Assembly: GCA_946221035.1 (NCBI GenBank) | Contig: CAMIME010000003.1 | Coordinates: forward strand, 35,524-99,523 | DNA length: 64,000 nt | Reading direction: 5' to 3' | Source of the DNA: an uncultured Campylobacter sp. | GTDB taxonomy: Bacteria > Actinomycetota > Actinomycetes > Mycobacteriales > Mycobacteriaceae | In this document: piece by piece, positions 16,437-25,150 of the stretch | Numbering within the stretch: the stretch's first letter is position 1 | Layout: each line of letters begins with the position of its first letter | Made by a program: the position numbers and the translations under genes | Notes under the pieces: model-generated | Database searches by the model: none | Told to the model about the DNA's origin: nothing | Seen by the model: only the letters and a program-made list of their open reading frames with translations

Positions 16437-17657
16437 ATGTCTGGCGTCTATTTACCGCGTCTCGCGGATGGCGAATTGGAGAAGGCGCTCCGTCGACAGG
16501 GCGGGGTGCTGATTCAAGGGCCGAAAGGTTGCGGCAAGACAGAGACGGCGAAGCGGCAAGCTGCGAGTTTCCTCAATGTGGAGACTGATCCCGGCGTCTC
16601 ACTTGCCATGGATACGGACCCGCGGCTGTTGTTGGAGGGTGCGACGCCGCGCCTGATCGACGAATGGCAGTTGCAGCCGAGACTGTGGGATTTCGCACGG
16701 CACGCTATTGATGAGCGTCGGGCGAAAGGGCAGTTCATTTTTACCGGTTCCACGGCACCTGGGGCGGACGCGACGAGCCACTCGGGCGCGGGCCGGTTCG
16801 CCCGTATGACTATGTCGACGATGACCTTGTTCGAGACCGGGGAATCCGACGGGTCGGTTTCTCTCGCCGCAGTGGTCGCTGGTGACCCGTTGCCGTTCGC
16901 TGCGCCCGCGCTGACGCTGCCGAAACTCGCTGAAAGGGTGTGCCGAGGCGGATTGCCGTACAACGTTGGGCTTCCGCTTGGAGACGCATTGGACAACGTC
17001 CGCGATTACATCCAAACCGTCGTGGACGTGGACATCCGCACTGTTGGAGGGGTGAATCGCGACTCGGAGCGCGTGAGGCGGATGATCCGTTCGCTGGCTC
17101 GTGGCGTCGGCACAGAGCTAGAGCTGCAAACCATTGCGACCGATTCCGATTCCTCGCGTGAAACGACAAGGGACTATCTCGACGCACTGGCGAGCATTTT
17201 CGTCTCCGTAGATCAGCCCGCGTGGTTCACGCACCTCCGCTCAAAGGCTACGTTGCGGAAAGCTCCGAAGCGCCACCTCGCAGACCCCTCTTTTGCCATG
17301 GCCGCACTCGACCGCGGTCCGGAACACCTGCTGCGCGATCCCGCCTACTTCGGCCAGCTCTTTGAGTCCCTCGTGGTTCACGAGCTGCGGGCGCTCACGG
17401 GCAGAACGGTCTACCACGCCCGGCTTAATACGAAGCTTGAGGTCGACGCGGTCGCAAACGTCGGCGGACGGGACGTGCTGGTCGAGGTGAAGCTTGGCTA
17501 CAGTCCCGAGGTAATCGATGACGCCGCCGAATCCCTCAAACGGTTCGCTGGCCACCTCGAGGACGATCCGGCGTTGGTGGTAATCACCTCCGGGGGCCCT
17601 GCCATCCGACGCAACGACGGTGTCGCAGTGGTCCCGATCGGGGCGCTGGGGCCGTAG
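16437..17657 (+). CDS. DUF4143 (AAA_14-type) ATPase
   Basis: This 406 aa protein is of the widespread 'ATP-binding protein, DUF4143' type. Walker A is GPKGCGKT (28-35) and Walker B is RLIDEWQ (72-78). The C-terminal domain (about 320-385) has a PD-(D/E)XK-like core, 'KLEVDAVA' and 'DVLVEVKLG'. These proteins are common but their function is unknown; they are often found beside defence or toxin-antitoxin genes. The ATG lies 8 nt after TACGAT, giving a leaderless message under the three-repeat array. It is followed by a small basic protein gene on the opposite strand. Confidence 0.85.
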   Translation: MSGVYLPRLADGELEKALRRQGGVLIQGPKGCGKTETAKRQAASFLNVETDPGVSLAMDTDPRLLLEGATPRLIDEWQLQPRLWDFARHAIDERRAKGQFIFTGSTAPGADATSHSGAGRFARMTMSTMTLFETGESDGSVSLAAVVAGDPLPFAAPALTLPKLAERVCRGGLPYNVGLPLGDALDNVRDYIQTVVDVDIRTVGGVNRDSERVRRMIRSLARGVGTELELQTIATDSDSSRETTRDYLDALASIFVSVDQPAWFTHLRSKATLRKAPKRHLADPSFAMAALDRGPEHLLRDPAYFGQLFESLVVHELRALTGRTVYHARLNTKLEVDAVANVGGRDVLVEVKLGYSPEVIDDAAESLKRFAGHLEDDPALVVITSGGPAIRRNDGVAVVPIGALGP

Positions 17658-17695
17658 GTAGCGAGGTCCAACAGACGCAGCGAACCAAATTGGTG

Positions 17696-18007
17696 CTAGC
17701 GACGTTTGCCTTGCACTGGCAGCCCGCCACGATAGGCGCGCACGCTCGAACCCGAGTCGATGCTGTGATCGTCCCGGCCCCAGCTGTCATGGCAGACGAG
17801 CGCATATCGGTCGGCGTGGCGCTGCTGCTGCCGCCGCTCTTTTGCCTCCTCGTCTGCACGAGTTCTCGCCGGGCGCGCCTTTCGCTTCTTCTCCAGGCGG
17901 AGCCCCTCGGCCGAACGGTTTTTGTACTTGTCCGTGTAGTGCTTCACGGTGCTCGATACCCTGGCTGAGCCGCGGGCCGGTACAAATTCGAATTTGCGAT
18001 TGCTCAT
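17696..18007 (-). CDS. Small basic hypothetical protein
   Basis: This 103 aa protein is strongly basic and polar, with a Lys/Arg-rich middle ('RLEKKRKARPARTRADEEAKERR'-type helix, about 40-65). I do not recognise a family. I chose the ATG at 18007 because a GGAAAGGA ribosome binding site lies upstream on the minus strand; a longer reading starting at 18097 lacks one. It converges on the DUF4143 gene. Nucleic-acid binding is possible from composition only. It could be a spurious reading frame. Confidence 0.4.
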   Translation of the reverse strand: MSNRKFEFVPARGSARVSSTVKHYTDKYKNRSAEGLRLEKKRKARPARTRADEEAKERRQQQRHADRYALVCHDSWGRDDHSIDSGSSVRAYRGGLPVQGKRR

Positions 18008-18204
18008 TCGACACCGTTCCTTTCCACTCTTGTCACTGTCTCCCATGGCTTGCTTGGGCGAAACCCGAATTAGAGGGGGCCCATGGACATCGAGCACCCC
18101 TAAAGGCGCAGGTCGCGTTGCGGTGGTGCCCCCGACATTGCTGCCGAATTCAGGTTTGGCCCTAGCAAACGTTTGGTGTGTGGCATTCCCCTGCCGCGGA
18201 GGAG

Positions 18205-18642
18205 CTACAGCCTCGTGCTGCCGTCAGGGCCGCCAGGACCGCCAGGACCACCCGCGCCGCCCGCGCCGCCCGGACCACCAGCGCCACCCGAACCGCCAGA
18301 CCCCTCGCCGAACTCGCGGCGGTAATGCGCATCCCAGTCGAAGCTCGAGTCGAGACCGGGGGCGAAGTCGGAACCAGGCCCGGAATCGTAGTTCTGCAGT
18401 GAGGGGGAACCAGGCGAGCTGAACCCCTCGCCGCGGGGGCCGGGGATGCCGTAATCCTCAACAGCCAAAGGGTCCTCGTTGAAGTGCTCGATCTGCGCGC
18501 CGCGCACGAACAGCACCATGCCGGACACCGCGGCGGCGATGGCGACGAAGACGGCGAGGGAGCCGTCGAGAAAGACCATGGCGAGCGTCGCCAAGATCAT
18601 GAGGAAGCCGCCGAACGCGTAATCCCTACCCGCTGAACCCAT
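18205..18642 (-). CDS. Small membrane protein with Gly/Pro collagen-like tail
   Basis: This 145 aa protein has two adjacent hydrophobic segments (about 9-48), a polar middle and a tail of repeated GGPGGA/GGPGGP-type triplets. At the DNA level the tail is built of tandem 9-bp units (about 18222-18297 on the plus strand). I do not recognise a function. It lies divergent to glfT2, 125 bp away. The start at 18642 is preferred over a longer reading that lacks family-like sequence. Confidence 0.7.
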   Translation of the reverse strand: MGSAGRDYAFGGFLMILATLAMVFLDGSLAVFVAIAAAVSGMVLFVRGAQIEHFNEDPLAVEDYGIPGPRGEGFSSPGSPSLQNYDSGPGSDFAPGLDSSFDWDAHYRREFGEGSGGSGGAGGPGGAGGAGGPGGPGGPDGSTRL

Positions 18643-18767
18643 GCGCACGAGTATCGCGGGCCGCCAGCGACCCGTCAACCGCGAGCCACAGCCAGAAAAC
18701 CGAGACTGAACCGTTACGCTTAAAACCCAACTGCCCACTCAAGCTATCCAGCAAGAAAGTGAGAGCC

Positions 18768-20720
18768 GTGGATCAGCACGCAAACCGGGACGCGGATCGT
18801 GTCCTTGCCCGCATCCTCATGCCGAAGAAGGGCGAGCCGCGCGATGTGCGCATGCTCTACCTCATCGAGCCGGAGCAGAACACGCAGCGCCTGAGCTGGG
18901 ACGACCGCACCTCGTTTAGGGTCCCGGCGGGCCAAGAGGTGAGCTTCGAAACGTACTTCAACGCGTTCCCGGCGAGTTACTGGCGCCGCTGGAGCCAGTT
19001 GGACACGGTGCTGCTCGCGATGGAGGTCGAGGGCCGCGCCACCGTCTCCGTCTACCGCTCGAAGTACGACGGCACCCGCGTCGCGGTCACCAGTAAAGAG
19101 GTGACGGGCCCGACAGAGATCCCACTGAAGCTCGCGAACTTCGAGGACGGCGGCTGGCTGTGGTTCGACATCACCGCGGACGAGGACACGCGCGTCACGC
19201 ACGCTGCGTGGGTCGCCCCCACCGCCCCCAAAGAGCAATTGCTTGCCGACGGCTCCGTCGTCCCCCCGCAGCCCAAACAGGTCGCCGTGGGCATTCCAAC
19301 GTTTAACCGGCCGCGCGACGCCGTCGACGCGCTGCACGCGCTGGCGGAGGACCCGTTTGTGGCCGAGTGCATCACGGATGTGCTCATGCCTGACCAGGGC
19401 AACCAGCACCCTGGAGAAGAGCCGGACTTTGCTGAAGCGGAGCGCAACCTCAATGGCAAGCTGACGATCTTCTCGCAGGGCAACCTGGGTGGTTCGGGCG
19501 GATACGCCCGCATTATGTACGAGGCGCTGGGGCGCACGGACGCGCCGTTCATCTTGTACATGGATGACGACATCGCGATTGAGCCGGATTCCATCGCGCG
19601 CGCGGTGCAGGTGGCGCGCTACGCCAAGCACCCGTTTTTGGTGGGCGGGCAGATGCTGAACCTGCAGGACCGCTCCCAGCTGCGCACCACGGGTGAGACG
19701 GTGGACAAGGACATCTTCATGTTCCGCGCCGCCGAGCACGCGGTCTACGACCACGACTTTGCCAAGTACCCGCTGGGCTACGTGGGCACGGACGAGGAGG
19801 ACCTGGATCCGAGGAAGACCACCTCGCGCCCGCTGCACCGCCGCATCGACGTGAATTACAACGGTTGGTGGATGGACCTCATCCCGCGCGTGGTTGCGGA
19901 GCGGATCGGTTTGCCGCTGCCGCTGTTTATCAAGTGGGACGACAACGAGTACGCCTTCCGCGCAGAGGAAGCAGGCTTCCCGACGGTGACCTGGCCCGGC
20001 GTGGCCATTTGGCACATGGCCTGGGCGGACAAGGACGACGCGATCGATTGGCAGGCGTACTTCCACATGCGCAACCGCCTGATTGTCGCGGCCATCTACG
20101 GTCCCGAAAACCCGGAGGCGATGCTGAAAAACATGCGCAAATCCACGCACAAGCACTACATGTGCATGGAGTACTCCACAATCGCCATCCAAAACGAGGC
20201 GATGCGCGACTTCCTCGCCGGGCCCGACCAGCTCTTCGACATCCTCGAATCTTCGCTGCCGCGAATCCAGGGCATCCGCTCCAAGTACTCGGACGCGCAG
20301 ATCGTGCCCTCTGCCGCCGACCTACCCGCGCCGACGGGTGCGCCGGGCGTGCCCACGAAGAAGATCGGCGGGCGCCTGGCCAAGGTGAAGAAGCTGCCGT
20401 GGGCGGCCAAGGCGCTGCTCCACCTGACCAAGCCTGAGGACAAAGGCCACTGGGACGCCCCGCAGCTCAACCTCACCGCGGAGGAGGCTCGCTGGTTCAC
20501 CCTCGCGCGCCTCGACTCGGCGACGGTGTCGACAGCCGGCGGCACGGGGGTGGCCTTCCGGAAGAGGAACAAACAGCTTGCCGACGACCTTGCCAACGAA
20601 CAGAAACAACTCCGCGAGCAGATCCAACAACGCTGGCCCGAGCTCAAGCGCATCTACCGCGACGCGCGCCCTGAGCTATCCAACCGCGAGAACTGGGGGA
20701 AGGTGTTCGATGCCCAGTAA
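18768..20720 (+). CDS. glfT2: Galactofuranosyltransferase GlfT2
   Basis: This 650 aa bifunctional polymerase builds the alternating beta-1,5/1,6 galactofuranan of arabinogalactan on the inner face of the membrane. An N-terminal beta-rich domain (about 1-165) precedes a GT-A fold. The metal-binding motif is YMDDDI (264-269), and the catalytic region is KWDDNEYAFR (389-398), followed by 'IWHMAW' near 414. The GTG at 18768 is chosen; an in-frame GTG at 18759 is possible. A TACGCT hexamer lies at about 18715. It overlaps the PAP2 gene and starts a long rightward operon. Confidence 0.96.
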   Translation: MDQHANRDADRVLARILMPKKGEPRDVRMLYLIEPEQNTQRLSWDDRTSFRVPAGQEVSFETYFNAFPASYWRRWSQLDTVLLAMEVEGRATVSVYRSKYDGTRVAVTSKEVTGPTEIPLKLANFEDGGWLWFDITADEDTRVTHAAWVAPTAPKEQLLADGSVVPPQPKQVAVGIPTFNRPRDAVDALHALAEDPFVAECITDVLMPDQGNQHPGEEPDFAEAERNLNGKLTIFSQGNLGGSGGYARIMYEALGRTDAPFILYMDDDIAIEPDSIARAVQVARYAKHPFLVGGQMLNLQDRSQLRTTGETVDKDIFMFRAAEHAVYDHDFAKYPLGYVGTDEEDLDPRKTTSRPLHRRIDVNYNGWWMDLIPRVVAERIGLPLPLFIKWDDNEYAFRAEEAGFPTVTWPGVAIWHMAWADKDDAIDWQAYFHMRNRLIVAAIYGPENPEAMLKNMRKSTHKHYMCMEYSTIAIQNEAMRDFLAGPDQLFDILESSLPRIQGIRSKYSDAQIVPSAADLPAPTGAPGVPTKKIGGRLAKVKKLPWAAKALLHLTKPEDKGHWDAPQLNLTAEEARWFTLARLDSATVSTAGGTGVAFRKRNKQLADDLANEQKQLREQIQQRWPELKRIYRDARPELSNRENWGKVFDAQ

Positions 20721-21210
20721 GGAAACGAAGCTCCTGGTCGCGATCCAGGACCTGGCCTACAGCCAAGCGACCGTGAAGGCGGCGCGCACGCTGAGCCATT
20801 TCGGTGAGCACGATTTGGGCTGGTTGGGGGTTGCGTTGGCGGGCGGAGCCGTCGATAAGCGGAGGCGGAAGAAGTGGGCTGCACTTGGCGCAGGCACGTT
20901 TGCCGCGCACGCGGCGACGGTGGTGCTGAAGCGCATTGTGCGGCGTCCCCGCCCGAACGACGCGAGTGTGAAGGTGGGGGTGGCCACGCCGTCGCAGCTG
21001 TCGTTCCCTTCATCCCACGCGGCGAACACGGCGGCCGCGGCGGTGCACCTGGCGGACATTACGGGCAAGCGCTGGCCGTGGTTGCTCGTGCCGGTGATGA
21101 TGCTCTCGCGTAACGTGCTCGGCGTGCACTACCCCACGGACACGCTTGCGGGCGCGGCGCTGGGGGCGGGCATTGCCAAGGCGACCGTTAAAGCGGAGAA
21201 GAGGATCTAA
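20710..21210 (+). CDS. PAP2-family phosphatase, probable DPPR phosphatase
   Basis: This 166 aa protein has the three PAP2 phosphatase signatures: KRIVRRPRP, PSSHAA and SRNVLGVHYPTD. In mycobacteria the gene at this place (Rv3807c type) is proposed to remove the 5-phosphate from decaprenylphosphoryl-5-phosphoribose. It overlaps the glfT2 end by 11 bp and abuts ubiA, which makes the proposed substrate. The assignment rests on motif plus context. A copy of the dispersed element encodes its AVDKRRR loop. Confidence 0.88.
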   Translation: MPSKETKLLVAIQDLAYSQATVKAARTLSHFGEHDLGWLGVALAGGAVDKRRRKKWAALGAGTFAAHAATVVLKRIVRRPRPNDASVKVGVATPSQLSFPSSHAANTAAAAVHLADITGKRWPWLLVPVMMLSRNVLGVHYPTDTLAGAALGAGIAKATVKAEKRI

Positions 21211-22224
21211 GTGGAAGACCGTCATCTCGAAGGAACGATCCAGCAGCCGGTCGACGAACCCCTGATCAAGTCGGAGCCGCACACCTCCGGCGTGGATCAG
21301 GTGATGAAGAAGACACCGCCGAAGAACCTGCCGGACGCCATGATCAAGGGCTTGCGCCCGAAGCAGTGGGTGAAAAACGTCCTCGTGCTGGCGGCGCCGA
21401 TGGCGGCTGGCGCGGACGCGTTCAACGGACGCACTGCGGTGGATGTCCTCATCGCGTTCGTGGTGTTCTGCTTCGGTGCGTCCTCGATCTACCTGATCAA
21501 CGACGCGCGCGACGTGGAAGCTGACCGCCGCCACCCCACGAAGCGCTTCCGCCCGATCGCCTCGGGCATGCTGCCGATCAACCTGGCCTACATCATGTCG
21601 GCGTTGCTCATCCTGGGCGCGCTGGGGCTGTCCCTGTTGGCCACGGACGGCACGTCGCTGGCCTGGGTCATCGGCATCTACATCGCGCTGCAGCTCGGGT
21701 ACTGCTTCGGGTGGAAGCACATCCCGGTGATCGACATCGCCCTGGTGTCTTCCGGGTTCATGCTGCGCACCATGGCCGGCGGTGTGGCGGCCGGCATCGA
21801 CTTATCCCAGTGGTTCCTCCTGGTGGCGGCGTTTGGGTCGCTGTTCATGGCCTCCGGCAAGCGCTACGCCGAGCTTCTGCTGGTGAAGGAGACCGGTGCG
21901 GAGATCCGCCGCTCACTGCAGGGCTACACCGAGACCTACCTGCGCTTCGTGTGGACGCTCTCTGCCACCGCCGTCGTCATGTCCTACGCGCTGTGGGGCT
22001 TCGAGCTCTCCCGCGCAGTGGGCGGCACGCAGGCCATCTGGTACCAGGTGTCCATGGTGCCGTTCGTCATCGCCATCCTGCGCTACGCCTCCGTGGTCGA
22101 CTCCGGTGAGGGCGGCGCACCCGACGAGGTGGCGCTCGAGGACCGCGTCCTGCAAACCCTCGCCCTGGCCTGGCTCTTCTGCATCGCCATGGCCGTCTAT
22201 GTCGTGCCTGCGTTCTGGCAGTAG
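21211..22224 (+). CDS. ubiA: Decaprenyl-phosphate phosphoribosyltransferase (UbiA/DPPR synthase)
   Basis: This 337 aa membrane prenyltransferase-family enzyme joins decaprenyl phosphate to phosphoribosyl pyrophosphate, the first committed step to the arabinose donor DPA. The first aspartate motif is NDARDVEAD (97-105) followed by RRHPTKRFRP. The second is replaced by 'YAELLLVKETGAEIRRSLQGY', typical of the DPPR synthases. About eight membrane segments follow a polar N-terminus of 45 residues. GTG is the start, immediately after the PAP2 stop codon, with AGAGGA upstream. Confidence 0.95.
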   Translation: MEDRHLEGTIQQPVDEPLIKSEPHTSGVDQVMKKTPPKNLPDAMIKGLRPKQWVKNVLVLAAPMAAGADAFNGRTAVDVLIAFVVFCFGASSIYLINDARDVEADRRHPTKRFRPIASGMLPINLAYIMSALLILGALGLSLLATDGTSLAWVIGIYIALQLGYCFGWKHIPVIDIALVSSGFMLRTMAGGVAAGIDLSQWFLLVAAFGSLFMASGKRYAELLLVKETGAEIRRSLQGYTETYLRFVWTLSATAVVMSYALWGFELSRAVGGTQAIWYQVSMVPFVIAILRYASVVDSGEGGAPDEVALEDRVLQTLALAWLFCIAMAVYVVPAFWQ

Positions 22225-22250
22225 ACCCGTCTGGCAGTAGACTCGGCCAA

Positions 22251-23993
22251 ATGACCAAACACGCCCGCCTTTCCGCGCTCGCCGCGGCCCTGGTCGCGGG
22301 CGTGTTCGCGTTCTGGGGCGGGTGGACGCGCCGGTGGATGTCCGACGACGGGCTCATCGTGCTTCGCACCGTGCGCAACATCCTCGCCGGCAACGGGCCC
22401 GTGTTCAACGCCGGCGAGCGGGTGGAGGCCAACACCTCCACGCTGTGGCAGTACCTCATCGCCCTGTTCGGCTGGGCCACCGACGCCCGGCTCGAGGACA
22501 TCGCGATGTGGCTGGCCCTGGCCTGCACCGTCATCGCGGCGGTGGTGGCCACGTACGCCAGCGCCCGTTTCTGGCGCTCCCCGGTGATCCCCTTCGGCAT
22601 CGTCATCTACCTGGCGCTGCCGGTGGCGCGCGACTTCGCCACCTCCGGGTTGGAGTGGGGCCTGGCGCTGTTGTGGATCGCGGTGTGGTGGGCCCTGCTC
22701 GTGCAGTGGTCGAGCAGGTCGAGCGTGTACCTCCTCGCCTTTTGGTGCGGGCTGTCCTGGCTAGTCAGGCCGGAGCTCGCCCTGTACGGCGGGGTGACGG
22801 GGCTCATGGTCATCGCCTTTCACCCCCGCAAGACCGCCGGCATCCTTGCCGCGGCCCTGCCCATCCCGGCCGCCTACCAGCTCTTCCGCATGGGCTACTA
22901 CGGCCTGATCACCCCGCACACCGCCGTGGCCAAATCCGCCGCCGACGCCGAGTGGGCCCAGGGGCTCGAGTACCTCCGAGATTTCGTGGGTTACTACTGG
23001 CTGTGGCTGCCGCTCCTCCCAGCCGTGGGGTTGATGGTGTGGGGGATGAGGGGGGCCGGAGGTCGTCGTCAAGCAATCGTGCTCTTGGTGGAACTGTGCG
23101 CGACCGCGCATATCGCCTACGTCTTGCGTGTGGGCGGCGACTTCATGCACGGGCGCATGTGGCTGCTGCCGCTGTTCGCGCTGCTGCTGCCCGTAATGGC
23201 GGTGCCCTTTACCCGGATGAGCGCGGCGCTGGCGACCGCGGTCGTGGTGTGGGCGAGCGTGACCGTCGTGCGCGCGCACCCGATTGACTGGGAGCTCTAC
23301 GAGGTGGGGGAGAAGGAGCTCGGCATTGTCGACGAGCGCGAGTTCTGGACCATGGCGCTTCGCCGCGAGTCCGCGCCGCGCTACGCCGAGGACTTCCTCA
23401 CCTCGAAACTGATGACGGATTGGGACGCCTCGCTCGCCGACGCGCTGGACAACAACGACGCGATGATCACCCTGGCGCGCGTGAGCCAGGACCCGGAGGC
23501 CTACGAGTGGTTCCCCCGCACCCGCTCGCCGCACGCAAGCGACCTGCGCGACGTGCCCACGACCGCCTACATGATCAACCTGGGCATGACCAGCATGAAC
23601 GCGCCACTGGACGCGCGCATCCTGGACACCGTGGGCCTGGCCACCCCGCTCGCCGCACGCATGCCGCGCGACCCGGACGGGCGCGTGGGCCACGACAAGC
23701 AACTCAGCTTCGAGTGGCAGGTCGCCGACACCGACGCCGACCTGGACGCGCTGCCCGAATACATCGACGCCGACGTGGCGAAGCAGGCCCGCGCCGCGCT
23801 GCGCACCCCCGAAATCGCCGCCCTTCTGGCTACCTCGCGCGAGCCCATGAGCTGGTCGCGGTTCTGGGAGAACGTGCGCTATTCGCTGGGTCCGGGCAGG
23901 AGCTTCACGCTTGACGACGACCCTTCGGCCTACACCTCCCCCGGCGAGAGCTCCCGGGATGGGGCGCGGATCGCTTGGCCGCGTTCAAATTGA
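22251..23993 (+). CDS. aftB: Arabinofuranosyltransferase AftB
   Basis: This 580 aa GT-C type membrane enzyme has about nine hydrophobic segments in the first 330 residues and a soluble extracytoplasmic C-terminal domain. The early loop 'RRWMSDDGLIVLRTVRNI' holds the aspartate pair expected for the catalytic site. AftB adds the terminal beta-1,2-arabinofuranose to arabinan from decaprenyl-phosphoryl arabinose. TAGACT (22238-22243) lies 7 nt before the ATG, suggesting an internal leaderless promoter although it follows ubiA by 26 bp. The name rests on synteny (ubiA-aftB-mycoloyltransferase order) and topology. Confidence 0.9.
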   Translation: MTKHARLSALAAALVAGVFAFWGGWTRRWMSDDGLIVLRTVRNILAGNGPVFNAGERVEANTSTLWQYLIALFGWATDARLEDIAMWLALACTVIAAVVATYASARFWRSPVIPFGIVIYLALPVARDFATSGLEWGLALLWIAVWWALLVQWSSRSSVYLLAFWCGLSWLVRPELALYGGVTGLMVIAFHPRKTAGILAAALPIPAAYQLFRMGYYGLITPHTAVAKSAADAEWAQGLEYLRDFVGYYWLWLPLLPAVGLMVWGMRGAGGRRQAIVLLVELCATAHIAYVLRVGGDFMHGRMWLLPLFALLLPVMAVPFTRMSAALATAVVVWASVTVVRAHPIDWELYEVGEKELGIVDEREFWTMALRRESAPRYAEDFLTSKLMTDWDASLADALDNNDAMITLARVSQDPEAYEWFPRTRSPHASDLRDVPTTAYMINLGMTSMNAPLDARILDTVGLATPLAARMPRDPDGRVGHDKQLSFEWQVADTDADLDALPEYIDADVAKQARAALRTPEIAALLATSREPMSWSRFWENVRYSLGPGRSFTLDDDPSAYTSPGESSRDGARIAWPRSN

Positions 23994-24047
23994 TAACGTG
24001 ATCTTGTTTATTGCCTTTGAAGGGTGCCTGAGAAGGGTGGAGGAACC

Positions 24048-25061
24048 ATGAACGCGAAGACAACGCTGCGCCGGAAACTCGGAGCTGTCCTGGTGGCGCT
24101 GTTGACCGGGCTGACAGCGGTGACGGGTGCCGTGGTGGGCGCGCCGCAGGCGAGCGCCGCGCACCGCGACTGGCTCCGCCCGGGCTGCACCTGGGACCCG
24201 GCGCAGTTCTGGGTGCAGCGTTGCAACGTGTGGTCGGCCGCGATGAACCGGCACATCCCGGTGCAGATCCAGCCCTCGCAGCGCGGCGGCAACGCGGCGC
24301 TGTACATGCTCGACGGGCTGCGCGCGATGGATTCGTCGAACGCGTGGCTCGTGGATGTGAACGCTGCGCGCACCTTTGTCAACCACAACATCACCCTGGT
24401 CATGCCGGTCGGCGGGCAGTCCTCCTTCTACACCGACTGGAACGCGCCGGCGACCTACGACTTCAACCACCCCGTCACCTACAAGTGGGACACCTTCTTG
24501 ACCAAGGAGCTGCCGCCGTACCTGCAGCAGCACTTCGGCGTCTCGCCCACGAACAACTCGATCCTGGGCCTGTCCATGGGCGGCACCGCCGCGATCAACC
24601 TCGCCGCGCTGCACCCGAACCAGTTCAAGCAGGTGCTGTCGTTCTCCGGCTACCTCACCACCACCGTCCCCGGCGGGCAGACGGCACTTCGCGCGGCGCT
24701 TCTCGACGGCGGCATGTACAACGTCAACGCCATGTGGGGCTCCAGCCTGAACCCGCGCCGCTTTGAAAACGACCCGTTTTTGAACATGGGCAACCTGCGC
24801 GGCAAGGACATCTACGTCTCCGCCGGCTCCGGCATCCCGGGCCCGGCCGACGCGAAGTACCTGCCGCAGCACCGCGCCTCCGGTATCGCCCTGGAGCGTA
24901 TCGCCAACACCACCACCCGGGCCTGGTCGCTGAAGGCGAATGCCACCGGCGTCGCCCACACCGCGGTGTTCACACCCACCGGCCTGCACAACTGGGACCA
25001 GTTCGGCGGCCAGCTCGAGGCGACGAAGCCGCGCATCCTCAATGTGATGAACGCCTGGTAA
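24048..25061 (+). CDS. cmt: Secreted mycoloyltransferase (corynomycolyl transferase)
   Basis: This 337 aa antigen-85-like esterase carries a signal peptide cleaved near ASA-A (34-38). It transfers mycolate from trehalose monomycolate to trehalose or arabinogalactan outside the membrane. The nucleophile elbow is GLSMGG (Ser176), an acid residue follows, and the active histidine lies in 'TGLHNWDQF' near the end. Two cysteines (CTWD, RCN) near the mature N-terminus may form a disulfide. GTGGAGGA gives a strong ribosome binding site. No LGFP repeats are present, unlike its neighbour. Confidence 0.94.
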   Translation: MNAKTTLRRKLGAVLVALLTGLTAVTGAVVGAPQASAAHRDWLRPGCTWDPAQFWVQRCNVWSAAMNRHIPVQIQPSQRGGNAALYMLDGLRAMDSSNAWLVDVNAARTFVNHNITLVMPVGGQSSFYTDWNAPATYDFNHPVTYKWDTFLTKELPPYLQQHFGVSPTNNSILGLSMGGTAAINLAALHPNQFKQVLSFSGYLTTTVPGGQTALRAALLDGGMYNVNAMWGSSLNPRRFENDPFLNMGNLRGKDIYVSAGSGIPGPADAKYLPQHRASGIALERIANTTTRAWSLKANATGVAHTAVFTPTGLHNWDQFGGQLEATKPRILNVMNAW

Positions 25062-25090
25062 TCCTCCGGCGTGTCGCGCTCGCGTAAAGT

Positions 25091-25107
25091 CTCAAGTGAA
25101 ACTTAAG
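25091..25107. promoter_or_regulatory. Inverted repeat in cop1-type promoter, shared with glf region
   Basis: CTCAAGTGAAACTTAAG has 6-bp arms around 5 nt and lies in a 32-bp sequence (25083-25114) that matches 8060-8091 with few changes. It covers the -35 region of a promoter whose -10 is TAACGT (25117-25122). Confidence 0.55.
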
Positions 25108-25150
25108 CTTTGTGGCTAACGTGACTCAAGCGACTGAAGGTAGGAGACCC

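Noticed and set aside
17690..17968. A plus-strand frame opposite the small basic gene at 17696-18007
   Set aside because: It lacks a ribosome binding site and family-like sequence; the minus-strand frame has a better start signal.
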